From contig NZ_JAOQJQ010000009.1 in assembly GCF_025566885.1 (NCBI RefSeq), positions 50,995 to 114,994 on the forward strand: DNA of 64,000 nt, given 5' to 3'. The notes beneath the pieces were generated by a model. It made no database searches, was not told the DNA's origin, and saw only the letters and a program-made list of their open reading frames with translations. This DNA comes from Brotonthovivens ammoniilytica. Lineage in GTDB: Bacteria > Bacillota > Clostridia > Lachnospirales > Lachnospiraceae. Of this stretch, positions 17,055 through 26,028 are shown piece by piece (within the stretch, counting starts at the first letter, position 1; each line of letters opens with the position of its first letter). The translations under genes were made by a program, and so were the position numbers.

Positions 17055-18713
17055 CTACTGCTCCTGCAGAGCAGACATAAACATTGGGATCAGCTGCTTC
17101 TTCCTGGATACAACGCCTCTTAACAGGTAATATCCCTGTTCCTCATGCACATGATAAGCCCGGAAAATCAGATCAGATGCCCCTTCTCCTGCGCAGATCA
17201 TATACGTATTCTCTTCCAGAATATTCGTCAGCATAATAAATACCATGTCGATCTTCCGCTCATTCATTGCCTGTGTCAGGTACGGCAGCAGTTTATCCCG
17301 GACCTGATTCAGCTCTTCCTGGCTCATGGCGCTGATCTGTCCCACGCCAAAATCTGCTCCATTCAAACAGAATGCTTTAAAGTCCTGATAAAAAATCTCT
17401 TCCGCCGATTTAGAGGCAAAATCACTACCGGCCTGAAACATCGCCTTTGCATACTCCTCTGTTTTGATTCCCGCAATCTTTGCCAGCTCCTCCGACGCCA
17501 TTTTATCAATGGCTGTGCAGGTGGGTGAGCGGTACATCAGGGTGTCTGAAAGAATAGCAGAGCACAAAAGACCTGCGATTTCCTTTTCAATTTTAATGCC
17601 TTTCTCCTGATACATCTGATACACAATGGTAGCGGTACATCCAAGAGGCTGGTTTCTAAAAAACACCGGCGCCATAGTCTCAAGACTTCCCAGACGATGG
17701 TGGTCGATAATTTCCAGAATTTCTGCACCGTCTATATTATCCACTGCCTGAGATTTTTCGTTGTGGTCCACCAGTATCAGCTGTTTTTTCTTCATATTCA
17801 GCAGATTTCGTCTTGAAATCATCCCCACGTATCTGCCTTTCTCATCCAGCACCGGAAAATCACGATGCTTTTCTTTCAGCATCGTTTCCTTTACATCGTC
17901 AATATAATCTTCACGCTCAAAGGTAATCAGCTGATCTCTCCGCATAAAAAACTTAATGGGAATGCTCTGGTTGATTAAACGGGCCGCGGTGTAGGTATCA
18001 TAGGGGGTGCTGATCAGAACACAGTCCCTCTCCTCCGCCAGCTTCTGTATCGTCCTGGTTATCTTAGACCCGGAGCAGACAATTACACAGCTTGCGTTCA
18101 TTTCCAGGGCGCACAGCTGGGACTCATAACGGTTTCCCAGAATAACCAGATCATTATCTTCGATGTATTCTTCCATCATATCGGGATTTGCCGCCGCAAC
18201 CATAACCTTTCCATCCTGAAAATACGCATGTTCATTTCCCACAAGGATAGTCCCTTCCAGGGTTTCAATAATATTTTTATACTGTGTTTTGGCTCTGGAT
18301 AACACCTTATTGTCATAAATATCCATGTAAGATGTGGCAATATCCCCGGTGGTAATCAGCCCTTCTAGATGACCGTGTTCATTGGTAACCGGAAGGGTTG
18401 CCACCCGCAGCTGTTTCATCATCTCCCATGCTTTTTTCATGGATATTTTGCTTCGGATTCCTTCTGTTTTCCGAATCTCTATATCCTTTACCTGTGCTCC
18501 TGCATCCACAATCAGCTTCGGGGCCTTTACATGGAAATGCTTTAACACATACTTCGTTTCTTCGTTTAATTCACCGGCACGCTTCGCTTCATAAACAATG
18601 CCCTCTTCTGCCGTTTTATTTTTCAAATCCGCATATGCAACTGCTGCACAAATGGAATCTGTATCCGGGTTTTTATGTCCTACCACCCAGACCTTCTTTG
18701 ATTTTCCTGGCAT
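17055..18713 (-). CDS. Putative manganese-dependent inorganic diphosphatase with CBS and DRTGG domains
   Basis: Family II pyrophosphatase, 552 residues, hydrolysing PPi with Mn. The DHH domain is split by a regulatory insert. N-terminal VVGHKNPDTDSICAA binds metal. Two CBS repeats (RSKISMKKAWEMMKQ ... LEGLITTGDIA and YIDDVKETMLKEKH ... YVGMISRRNLL) flank a DRTGG domain. The second half of the catalytic domain has LVDHNEKSQA and EIIDHHRLGS, then a DHHA2 domain (LLCSAILSDTLMYRSPTCT). Adenine nucleotides bound to such CBS inserts regulate related enzymes. I use the ATG at 18713; the frame is open further upstream, but that extension is not family-like. Confidence 0.93.
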   Translation of the reverse strand: MPGKSKKVWVVGHKNPDTDSICAAVAYADLKNKTAEEGIVYEAKRAGELNEETKYVLKHFHVKAPKLIVDAGAQVKDIEIRKTEGIRSKISMKKAWEMMKQLRVATLPVTNEHGHLEGLITTGDIATSYMDIYDNKVLSRAKTQYKNIIETLEGTILVGNEHAYFQDGKVMVAAANPDMMEEYIEDNDLVILGNRYESQLCALEMNASCVIVCSGSKITRTIQKLAEERDCVLISTPYDTYTAARLINQSIPIKFFMRRDQLITFEREDYIDDVKETMLKEKHRDFPVLDEKGRYVGMISRRNLLNMKKKQLILVDHNEKSQAVDNIDGAEILEIIDHHRLGSLETMAPVFFRNQPLGCTATIVYQMYQEKGIKIEKEIAGLLCSAILSDTLMYRSPTCTAIDKMASEELAKIAGIKTEEYAKAMFQAGSDFASKSAEEIFYQDFKAFCLNGADFGVGQISAMSQEELNQVRDKLLPYLTQAMNERKIDMVFIMLTNILEENTYMICAGEGASDLIFRAYHVHEEQGYYLLRGVVSRKKQLIPMFMSALQEQ

Positions 18714-18845
18714 AATTTCAACTCCCTGATTATTGTTTTCTATTCCCGCACCGGACATGGCCGCTGCGGCACTCTTTATTTTTACGCGAATGTACATCCT
18801 GCGCAAAGGGTTTTATACAATCAGGCAGCAAACTTTTCTGATTGT

Positions 18846-18886
18846 ATAAAAAACTGTTCAGGATAATCACCTGAACAGTCTGTCTC
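18846..18886 (-). terminator. Terminator after the coiled-coil membrane protein gene
   Basis: On the minus strand ACTGTTCAGG-tgattat-CCTGAACAGT is followed by TTTTTTATA. A 10-bp perfect stem. Confidence 0.88.
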
Positions 18887-18930
18887 TTTCACCGGAACGC
18901 AAATCCTGTGTATCACATAGTCCTCTCCTA

Positions 18931-19872
18931 TCAGAAAAATCTGTCCAGCACACCAAACTGGAATAAAAGGAAGAATACCAAGAGCACACAGTCTACCAGT
19001 CCAAAAATGGCAAGGAACTTTAATCCCCCGAAAGACCGGTTTACCTGCTCTATCCCATCCTCCGATAGCTCTACTTTGGAAAACTGCTCTTCCTGCGTAT
19101 CTATCAGATTCTTGATATTCCGATAACATTTCACATCTTCATTATGAATTTTATCATTGATTTCTGTTTTCATCTTCTCTAGAGACTCTTTTAATTCCTC
19201 TACAGAAAGCATTACGGTCTGTGTGTCCTGCGCTGTTTTTGCGAGACTTTCTCCCAGCTGTCCGCTTACTTTCTCGTCAATTTCACGCAGCTGCTCTGTC
19301 AGCTTTTCATCCATCTGGGTAAACTGAGTCTGAACAGTCTCATCTACCTGGTTTAAACGGCTTTCCACTTTATCATCTATGGAAGACAGCTGTCTTTGAA
19401 CTTTTTCGTCCAGAGAAGTCATCTGTCCATCTACTTTATCATTAAGACTTTTTAGGCTTCTGTCCACCCCCTCCTGAAACTGCTGCATGCCTCCGTCAAT
19501 TTCATGATCTACTCTCTCTAACTGACTTTGAATATTTCCATCCAGCTGCTGCATTTTCTGGTCCAGAATGTCAATCATATTCTGAAGCTGCTGCGCAACT
19601 CCTTTGATAAGCCTGTCCGCCTCTTCTCTTCTGGCCCTGAGCACAAAATCCAGTTCCTGAGCTTTATCTTCTCTTTCATTTACAAGGCTTTCCAGCTCAC
19701 GCACCTGCTGCTCCTTAGTGCCAAGGAGATTCTGCAGCTGTCTGGCCTTATCCCTGAACTCGTCGATCTGTTTCAGTAAATAATCTTCCTTCTGCACGCT
19801 TTTCGGTTTCCTTTCCCGAACTTCTTCTGTTTTCCCCTGCCTCAGGCTGTCTCTGCCCAAAAACATACTCAT
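18931..19872 (-). CDS. Hendecad coiled-coil protein with C-terminal membrane anchor, function unknown
   Basis: A 313-residue protein I cannot assign to a named family. Residues about 25-80 are a charged coiled coil. Residues about 100-210 consist of repeated 11-residue units such as IDDKVESRLNQ, VDETVQTQFTQ, MDEKLTEQLRE and IDEKVSGQLGE, a hendecad pattern giving a long straight helix. A single hydrophobic helix near 287-306 (FLAIFGLVDCVLLVFFLLF) leaves a 7-residue tail, so the rod would be a tail-anchored cytoplasmic filament. Starts at 19872 or 19866; AGGAGG lies about 7 bp upstream of the first. A clean terminator follows. Confidence 0.8.
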   Translation of the reverse strand: MSMFLGRDSLRQGKTEEVRERKPKSVQKEDYLLKQIDEFRDKARQLQNLLGTKEQQVRELESLVNEREDKAQELDFVLRARREEADRLIKGVAQQLQNMIDILDQKMQQLDGNIQSQLERVDHEIDGGMQQFQEGVDRSLKSLNDKVDGQMTSLDEKVQRQLSSIDDKVESRLNQVDETVQTQFTQMDEKLTEQLREIDEKVSGQLGESLAKTAQDTQTVMLSVEELKESLEKMKTEINDKIHNEDVKCYRNIKNLIDTQEEQFSKVELSEDGIEQVNRSFGGLKFLAIFGLVDCVLLVFFLLFQFGVLDRFF

Positions 19873-19963
19873 AGGAGCTCCTCCTCACAGCCTATAGGCC
19901 TTCTATGTTTTATACTCTGATATTTTCTATTGTATCATTGCTGTTCCGGTTTGACAATATAAC

Positions 19964-21061
19964 CTATTCTTTTTTCTTCAGGTTCCGGATATGGGCCTGC
20001 ACCATCATGGCAATCCGAAACATCATCGCATCCTCAAATGTTCTGATATCCAGCCCAATCAGCTTCTCCAGCCGTTCCAGCCGATATACCAGTGTATTTC
20101 TGTGGACATACAGCTGTCTGGCCGTTTCTGAAATATTCAGGTTATTCTCAAAAAGCCGTTCTATGGTTACCAGCATTTCTTCATCCAGATCAATCTGCTT
20201 ATGCTCTCCAAAGACTTCACGCAGAAACATCTGACACAATTCCACCGGTAGCTGGTAAATCAGCCTTCCTATCCCCAGATGTCCGTACATTACGATCTGG
20301 TTTTTTGGCTCAAAAATCCGGCTTATTTTCAAAGCCATACACGCCTCCTGATACCCCTTCTCCAGTCTTCGTATACTGTCTGCCTCACCGGAAATTCCCA
20401 CTCTGACGTTTAAAAGAGCTTCTGTCTGCATGTTGTCTATAATCATTTCCGAAAGCTCTCTGGCCGCTTCTTCTTTTGAAAACTCACTGCCTTTCATTAA
20501 TACTGCCCGGCAGGCATTCATATCAATCAGATAATCTTCCCTTTCCTGCACAAACAGATTTTTCAGCATTTCCATGGCAATGGCATTTTTTTCTTCCTCA
20601 AATTCAAGAACAAACAAACTCCGGGGATGTTCCTCCAGTTTCAAATGCTCCGCCTCTGTTTCCAGCTCGTCCTCCTTTAAATTTCCCATAAGAATCTGAC
20701 GCAGATACTGCTGTTCATCCATAGGCACATTGGCCATCATGTCAATATTTTTAATCTGCGACGCGGCCATCTGCACCAGCATATTGGAATACTCATCCTG
20801 ATTCCCGGCATTTACAAGGAGAATATAAATCATTCTGTCACAGCTCATAATTTTTACAAAATGGTATCCGTATGCAAACTGCCTTTGGGCAGGGGAGCTG
20901 ATAAAGCTGCATACTTCCGCAGTTATTTCGGCGGCAAGCTCCTCCTTCGTCCCCCCCTGCAAAACACCGTCAGGCAGAAACAAATAATAATCTGTATGGG
21001 AAATTTCTTTCATTTCTTCTAAAACATTCTGGAGTTTTTCTGCTAACAATTCTGTATTCAT
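19964..21061 (-). CDS. PucR/CdaR-type transcriptional regulator
   Basis: A 365-residue regulator. The C-terminus has the PucR-type helix-turn-helix (NLNISETARQLYVHRNTLVYRL, about 305-330) followed by ERLEKLIGLDIRTFEDAMMF. The N-terminal half resembles the sensory part of CdaR-like sugar-acid regulators but lacks an obvious membrane segment. The ligand is unknown. Its neighbour, an MsmX-type sugar ATPase, is separated by a terminator and need not be its target. Start ATG at 21061 with GGAGGAAC. A truncated repeat copy lies 31 bp upstream. Confidence 0.85.
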   Translation of the reverse strand: MNTELLAEKLQNVLEEMKEISHTDYYLFLPDGVLQGGTKEELAAEITAEVCSFISSPAQRQFAYGYHFVKIMSCDRMIYILLVNAGNQDEYSNMLVQMAASQIKNIDMMANVPMDEQQYLRQILMGNLKEDELETEAEHLKLEEHPRSLFVLEFEEEKNAIAMEMLKNLFVQEREDYLIDMNACRAVLMKGSEFSKEEAARELSEMIIDNMQTEALLNVRVGISGEADSIRRLEKGYQEACMALKISRIFEPKNQIVMYGHLGIGRLIYQLPVELCQMFLREVFGEHKQIDLDEEMLVTIERLFENNLNISETARQLYVHRNTLVYRLERLEKLIGLDIRTFEDAMMFRIAMMVQAHIRNLKKKE

Positions 21062-21091
21062 CTGGTTCCTCCATTTATATCATTCAAAAAA

Positions 21092-21198
21092 GCGACATGA
21101 CTCCATTCCGCCACAGTGCGATCATCAGCGGAGCGTTTTTTTGCTCTATAGGAATGGGTACTTTTCAGCTTTATCACAACACGATATTTCCTGTAGAG
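21092..21198 (-). repeat. Dispersed repeat, copy 5 (lacks proximal hairpin)
   Basis: Carries the GC-rich inner arm and the CTATAGG distal stem (one change, CTGTAGAG). It lacks the GAATCCTGC hairpin that in complete copies forms the terminator. Directly upstream of the PucR/CdaR-type regulator. Confidence 0.8.
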
Positions 21199-21202
21199 AA
21201 AA

Positions 21203-21238
21203 TAAAGACCGGGTATACATCCACCCGGTCTTTACTAT
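21203..21238 (-). terminator. Terminator after the MsmX-type ATPase gene
   Basis: On the minus strand AAAGACCGGG-tggatgtata-CCCGGTCTTT is followed by ATTTTC. Confidence 0.85.
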
Positions 21239-21270
21239 ATCATCTTTTAATTGTCAAAATCAATTCCCAA

Positions 21271-22383
21271 TTAATGTGAAATAATCTGCTCTGTTTCTTT
21301 ATCAAAGATATGAGATTTGTTGATATCAAATGCAAGCTCAATGGTCTCACCCCGCTGTGCTGCTGTACTTGCATCAACTTTGGCAGTCATTGTCAATCCG
21401 TTTACTGTATAATAGAGAAGCACTTCTGAACCAAGAAGCTCGTACCCAGTACACTCAGCCTTGATAATATACTCAGGGAATTTCTGAACAAACTCAGGAT
21501 AATCATCAATATCATCCGGACGAATGCCGAATACAACAGTTTTTCCGATGTAACCGCCTTCTTTTAATGCTTTCGCTTTATTCTCCGGCATTACGTATTT
21601 CATCTCACCGTGTACCAGCAGAATATTTCCGCCCTCTTCCTTTACTTCACAATCCATAAAGTTCATCTGAGGAGAACCGATAAATCCTGCAACAAACAGA
21701 TTGTCCGGTTTATTGTACAATGTCTGAGGAGAATCCACCTGCATGATCACACCGTCTTTTAATACAACGATTCTTGTACCAAGAGTCATAGCCTCTGTCT
21801 GGTCATGGGTTACATAGATAATAGTCGCTCCCAGTCTGTGATGCAGAGCCGCAATCTCTGCACGCATCTGAACTCTCAGTTTTGCATCCAGGTTGGATAA
21901 AGGCTCGTCCATCAGGAATACTTTTGGCTCACGTACAATGGCACGTCCCATAGCAACACGCTGTCTTTGTCCGCCGGAAAGAGCTTTCGGTTTACGCTCT
22001 AACAGTTTCTCCAAATCCAGGATCTTTGCTGCGTCACGGACCTTTTTATCAATTTCAGCTTTTGGCACTTTTCTTAATTTCAATCCAAAGGCCATATTGT
22101 CATATACAGTCATATGCGGATATAACGCATAGTTCTGGAAAACCATAGCGATATCACGATCCTTTGGTTCTACTTCATTCATACGTTTTCCATCAATACA
22201 AAATTCACCGTCAGAAATCTCTTCCAGTCCGGCAACCATACGCAGTGTTGTGGACTTTCCACAGCCGGAAGGACCTACAAAGATAATAAATTCCTTATCC
22301 GCCACTTCCAGACTAAAATCTTTCACTGCTTCAAAGCCGTTTGGATATCTTTTGTAAATATGTTTTAAACTTAACTGTGCCAT
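21271..22383 (-). CDS. Carbohydrate ABC transporter ATP-binding protein (MsmX/UgpC type)
   Basis: A 370-residue ATPase of the CUT1 sugar ABC family. It has Walker A GPSGCGKST (about 37-45), signature LSGGQRQRVAMGRA (about 135-148), Walker B VFLMDEPLSNLDAK and switch His in YVTHDQTEAM. A C-terminal MalK-like regulatory OB domain follows (from about 240). No permease or binding-protein gene is nearby. This is typical of MsmX-like ATPases, which stand alone and energise several sugar importers. Start ATG at 22383 with GGAGGT upstream. Confidence 0.94.
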   Translation of the reverse strand: MAQLSLKHIYKRYPNGFEAVKDFSLEVADKEFIIFVGPSGCGKSTTLRMVAGLEEISDGEFCIDGKRMNEVEPKDRDIAMVFQNYALYPHMTVYDNMAFGLKLRKVPKAEIDKKVRDAAKILDLEKLLERKPKALSGGQRQRVAMGRAIVREPKVFLMDEPLSNLDAKLRVQMRAEIAALHHRLGATIIYVTHDQTEAMTLGTRIVVLKDGVIMQVDSPQTLYNKPDNLFVAGFIGSPQMNFMDCEVKEEGGNILLVHGEMKYVMPENKAKALKEGGYIGKTVVFGIRPDDIDDYPEFVQKFPEYIIKAECTGYELLGSEVLLYYTVNGLTMTAKVDASTAAQRGETIELAFDINKSHIFDKETEQIISH

Positions 22384-22579
22384 TATGTACCTCCAATATG
22401 ATAAAAATCTTTTTTAACTATTTATCCCTATCTTAACAAAATGACGGACATTTTGCCATCAGCAGAACTTCCAAAATTATAATTCCATGCTTGTCATATC
22501 TGACAGTTCCACTGTGATTCGCCTGTCTTATTCAGCAAACTGACGGGATTTCATTAGTTACTTAGACACTTTGACGAAA

Positions 22580-23014
22580 CTACTGTTTCCCTGTACTTCC
22601 AAATCCTCCGCGGCTTACATTTCCAAGGCTCTCCACCTGATTAAATGTAATTTTCGGCTGGTTTTCCATAATCCGAAACTGACAAATCCGGTCATTTTTC
22701 TGGATGGTAACATCTCTTGTTGCATACGCCGGCATTCTCCACATATCTTCATCGCCGCAGTATGTGCAGTCAATGATTCCACAGCTGTTGGCCTGCAGAA
22801 TTCCATAATTTTTAAAGGTTGAGCTGCGGGGGACCACGTGCGCCTCATATCCTTTTGGAAGCTCCATGGCGATACCAAGGGGAATCAGTTTAAACTCCCC
22901 GGCCTTCATGGTTATCGTCTCCGATGCCCGAAGGTCAATCCAGTCTGACTTTCCGTCAATATACTCCAGTTTATCTATCTCTTCTGTAAAATATTTAATT
23001 TTGATTTCCGGCAT
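22580..23014 (-). CDS. dut: dUTP diphosphatase
   Basis: Trimeric-type dUTPase, 144 residues, converting dUTP to dUMP and PPi. The five family motifs can be followed: DWIDLRA (motif 1), PRSS (2), GIIDCTYCGD (3, with Cys where most have Arg), NDRICQFRI (4) and the C-terminal RGGFGSTG arm (5). The DCTYCGD form of motif 3 is slightly unusual. It starts 3 bp after the gpsA stop, so it is the last gene of the der-plsY-gpsA-dut operon. Confidence 0.92.
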   Translation of the reverse strand: MPEIKIKYFTEEIDKLEYIDGKSDWIDLRASETITMKAGEFKLIPLGIAMELPKGYEAHVVPRSSTFKNYGILQANSCGIIDCTYCGDEDMWRMPAYATRDVTIQKNDRICQFRIMENQPKITFNQVESLGNVSRGGFGSTGKQ

Positions 23015-23016
23015 AA

Positions 23017-24033
23017 CTACTCCTGTTCCCAGAGCATATCTTCATGCTCTGTCTTTTTATCCCGAAGCATCAGATTTACCACAGCATCTTTCACCGGGTA
23101 ATCCTCAAACAAAACGGCATTCACCTGCTCAATAATAGGCATGGATACTCCGTATTTTTTCGCAAGTCCCATGGCTGCTTTGGCGGAATATACTCCCTCC
23201 ACAACCATTTTAACTTCTTTCATAGCCGCATCCATGGAATATCCCTGTCCCATCAGCATCCCTGCTCTCCGGTTCCGGCTGTGTTTGCTGGCGCAGGTCA
23301 CAATTAAGTCTCCAATCCCGGATAAACCTGAGAGTGTCTCTGCTTTAGCGCCCATGGCAATGGCAAGTCTGGAAATTTCTTTAATGCCCCTTGTAATCAG
23401 AGCCGCTTTTGTATTGTCTCCGTAACCAAGGCCGTCTGCCATCCCCGCAGCAAGGGCAATTACATTTTTCAGCGCCGCTCCAAGCTCAATTCCAATCATA
23501 TCCGGGCTTGTGTATACCCGGAAAGACTGATTCATAAAAAGGCTCTGTATATATTCGGCAATCTCTTTTTTTCTGGCTCCGGCCACTACCGTTGTAGGCA
23601 GGCCGATTCCAACCTCCTCCGCATGGCTTGGCCCGGACAATACCGCTGTCTCTGCCTGGGGTATTTCCTGCTTGATAATATCCGGCAGGGGCATCAGTGT
23701 ATCTTCCTCAATCCCTTTTGCCACATTTACAATCAGCTGCCCCTCGGATACAAAGGGACACATATTTTTAGACGTACTTCTGATAAAAGGCGACGGCACT
23801 GCCAGCACAAGCATATCCATTCCTTTTACTGCTGATTCCAGATCTGTTGTAAACACAATTTTTTCAGAAAGCTTCACCCCCGGAAGCTTATCTAAATGCT
23901 CTCTTTTAGAGGAAAGCATTTCTACTTCTTCTTTGATAATAGACCAGACGGTTACGTCATTTCCATTTTTCTGCAGTACAGCCGCAAGGGCAGTTCCCCA
24001 GCTTCCTGCTCCAATTACACTTACTTTTGCCAT
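23017..24033 (-). CDS. gpsA: Glycerol-3-phosphate dehydrogenase [NAD(P)+]
   Basis: Makes sn-glycerol 3-phosphate from dihydroxyacetone phosphate for phospholipid synthesis. The 338 residues have the N-terminal Rossmann motif VIGAGSWGTALA, the VNVAKGIEEDTL segment (about 106-117), the ELGAALKNVIALAAGMADGLG active-site region with the catalytic Lys, and TCASKHSRNRRAG. I start at the ATG at 24033 (AGGGGTG upstream, rather weak), not at the open extension to 24075. Its product feeds PlsY, encoded directly upstream. Confidence 0.96.
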   Translation of the reverse strand: MAKVSVIGAGSWGTALAAVLQKNGNDVTVWSIIKEEVEMLSSKREHLDKLPGVKLSEKIVFTTDLESAVKGMDMLVLAVPSPFIRSTSKNMCPFVSEGQLIVNVAKGIEEDTLMPLPDIIKQEIPQAETAVLSGPSHAEEVGIGLPTTVVAGARKKEIAEYIQSLFMNQSFRVYTSPDMIGIELGAALKNVIALAAGMADGLGYGDNTKAALITRGIKEISRLAIAMGAKAETLSGLSGIGDLIVTCASKHSRNRRAGMLMGQGYSMDAAMKEVKMVVEGVYSAKAAMGLAKKYGVSMPIIEQVNAVLFEDYPVKDAVVNLMLRDKKTEHEDMLWEQE

Positions 24034-24049
24034 TTTATAAACACCCCTG

Positions 24050-24700
24050 TTAATCTTTTTTATGTTTCGGTGCAAACTTATTCTCTGTACCGTTTACCAG
24101 CCGCTTAATATTCTCCTTATGCCGGATAAAAGCAATCAGCACAATGACTGCGGCTATTATGTAGGTTTCCGGCAGAAACTGCGGCCCTGCCGCCAGCAGC
24201 CCAAGTTGTCCGAATACTACAATCTGCGCAAAATAAGAACTGATAATCATTAACGATCCGATGGAAATAAAACCTGTGGGAATCACTGTTGCAAAAAACA
24301 ATGCCGCAGAAATAGGAACCATATACACAAAAGTTGAAAATACAATTCCTACCGTGGCCGCAATTCCCTTTCCGCCCTTAAATTTCAGATAGAAGGGGAA
24401 GTTATTTCCAAGAATCACGCCAAGTCCCGCATAAAGCTCAAGCATTTTCACAGCTTCCGGATACTTATCCTTAAACAGCACCCATGTAACTACAATGGCC
24501 AGAACCGCCTTTAAGCTGTCTCCGAAAAATACAATAATTCCCGCTTTCCAGCCAAGGGTTCTTAAAGAATTTGTCATTCCCGAGTTTCCGCTTCCATGCT
24601 TGCGCAGGTCAAAATGGTGAAGCTTTCCATAAATAACACCTGTCTGGAACAGTCCGCAAAGGTATCCAATTACCAGACATATGATACGACTTGCAATCAT
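24050..24700 (-). CDS. plsY: Glycerol-3-phosphate acyltransferase PlsY
   Basis: Integral membrane enzyme that acylates glycerol 3-phosphate from acyl-phosphate. The 216 residues contain the PlsY motifs HGSGNSGMTNSLRTLG (about 36-51) and KFKGGKGIAATVG (about 106-118), and about five hydrophobic segments. Its start overlaps the der stop by 4 bp (ATGA), and gpsA follows, so product and substrate genes are co-transcribed. Confidence 0.95.
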   Translation of the reverse strand: MIASRIICLVIGYLCGLFQTGVIYGKLHHFDLRKHGSGNSGMTNSLRTLGWKAGIIVFFGDSLKAVLAIVVTWVLFKDKYPEAVKMLELYAGLGVILGNNFPFYLKFKGGKGIAATVGIVFSTFVYMVPISAALFFATVIPTGFISIGSLMIISSYFAQIVVFGQLGLLAAGPQFLPETYIIAAVIVLIAFIRHKENIKRLVNGTENKFAPKHKKD

Positions 24701-26025
24701 TTCCGGTCTTCCTTCCTCTCTCTGATAATAAATTTCAGAGCTGTCCCCTTAAACCCAAAGGCATCTCTGATTCTGTTTTCCAGATAACGCACATAGGAAA
24801 AATGCATTAATTCCTTATCATTTACAAAAATTACAAAGGTGGGCGGCTTTACCGCAGCCTGAGTAATATAGTAGAGTTTCAGGCGTTTTCCTTTATCAGA
24901 AGGGGGCTGCTGCATAGCCACCGCTTCTGTCATGATTTCATTTAACACACCCGTGGATACACGCATGGAGTTATTTTCCAGAACCATGTCAATCATATCA
25001 AACATTTTTGGCATACGCTGTCCGGTTTTGGCGGAAATAAATAAAATTTCTGCATAAGGCATAAAGCTTAAAATTTCGCGAATCCGGTTTGTATGTTTGT
25101 AAATGGTCTTATCATCTTTTTCCACGGCATCCCATTTGTTCACTGCAATGATAATCCCTTTTCCCCGTTCATGGGCAATTCCCGCAATTTTAGCGTCCTG
25201 CTCTGTAACGCCTTCTGTGGCATCAATAACAATCATTACCACATCCGCCCGCTCCACAGCTGTCACTGCCCGGATAATGCTGTACCGCTCAATTTCTTCT
25301 TTAATTTTGTTTTTTCTGCGCAGACCGGCAGTATCAATAAAAACATATTCTCTGCCATGATATTTAATCTCAGTATCTATAGCGTCCCGGGTCGTTCCGG
25401 CAATATCCGATACAATCACCCTGTTCTCACCGGTAAGCCTATTTATAATGGAAGACTTGCCAACATTGGGCTTTCCAACAATGGCCACTTTTGGGCGTTC
25501 ATCCTCTTCTTCCTCTTTAGCCTCTCCCGGAAAATGCTTTACAACTTCTTCCAGCATATCACCCAGTCCAAGCATAGAAGAAGCTGAAATCGGAACCGGA
25601 TCCCCAATTCCAAGATTGTAAAACTCGTAAACATCTCCCATAAACTTTTCAAAGCTGTCGACTTTATTCACCACCAGTATCACCGGTTTTCTGGAGCGCC
25701 GGAGCATATCGGCCACTTTCGCGTCCGCGTCCGTAAGCCCCTGACGCACATCCGTCATAAATAGAATCACATCCGCCGTTGCCATGGCAATCTCTGCCTG
25801 CTCTCTCATCTGGGATAAAATAATATCTTTGCTGTCCGGCTCTATACCTCCGGTATCTATCATGGTAAATGTATGGTTTAACCATTCAACGTCCGCATAA
25901 ATACGGTCTCTTGTCACGCCCGGCGTATCCTTAACGATGGAAATCCGCTCCCCCGCCAGAGCATTAAACAGTGTAGATTTTCCCACATTGGGGCGTCCTA
26001 CAACTGCTACCACTGGTTTACTCAT
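24697..26025 (-). CDS. der: Ribosome biogenesis GTPase Der (EngA)
   Basis: Essential 50S-assembly GTPase with two tandem G domains, 442 residues. First domain: GRPNVGKST (8-16), DTGG, NKVD. Second domain: GKPNVGKSS (about 183-191), DTAGL, NKWD. A C-terminal KH-like domain ends at a basic tail (IIRERKEDRK). Overlaps plsY. The start lies 3 bp after the DUF512 stop, so these genes form one operon. Confidence 0.97.
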   Translation of the reverse strand: MSKPVVAVVGRPNVGKSTLFNALAGERISIVKDTPGVTRDRIYADVEWLNHTFTMIDTGGIEPDSKDIILSQMREQAEIAMATADVILFMTDVRQGLTDADAKVADMLRRSRKPVILVVNKVDSFEKFMGDVYEFYNLGIGDPVPISASSMLGLGDMLEEVVKHFPGEAKEEEEDERPKVAIVGKPNVGKSSIINRLTGENRVIVSDIAGTTRDAIDTEIKYHGREYVFIDTAGLRRKNKIKEEIERYSIIRAVTAVERADVVMIVIDATEGVTEQDAKIAGIAHERGKGIIIAVNKWDAVEKDDKTIYKHTNRIREILSFMPYAEILFISAKTGQRMPKMFDMIDMVLENNSMRVSTGVLNEIMTEAVAMQQPPSDKGKRLKLYYITQAAVKPPTFVIFVNDKELMHFSYVRYLENRIRDAFGFKGTALKFIIRERKEDRK

Positions 26026-26028
26026 AAC

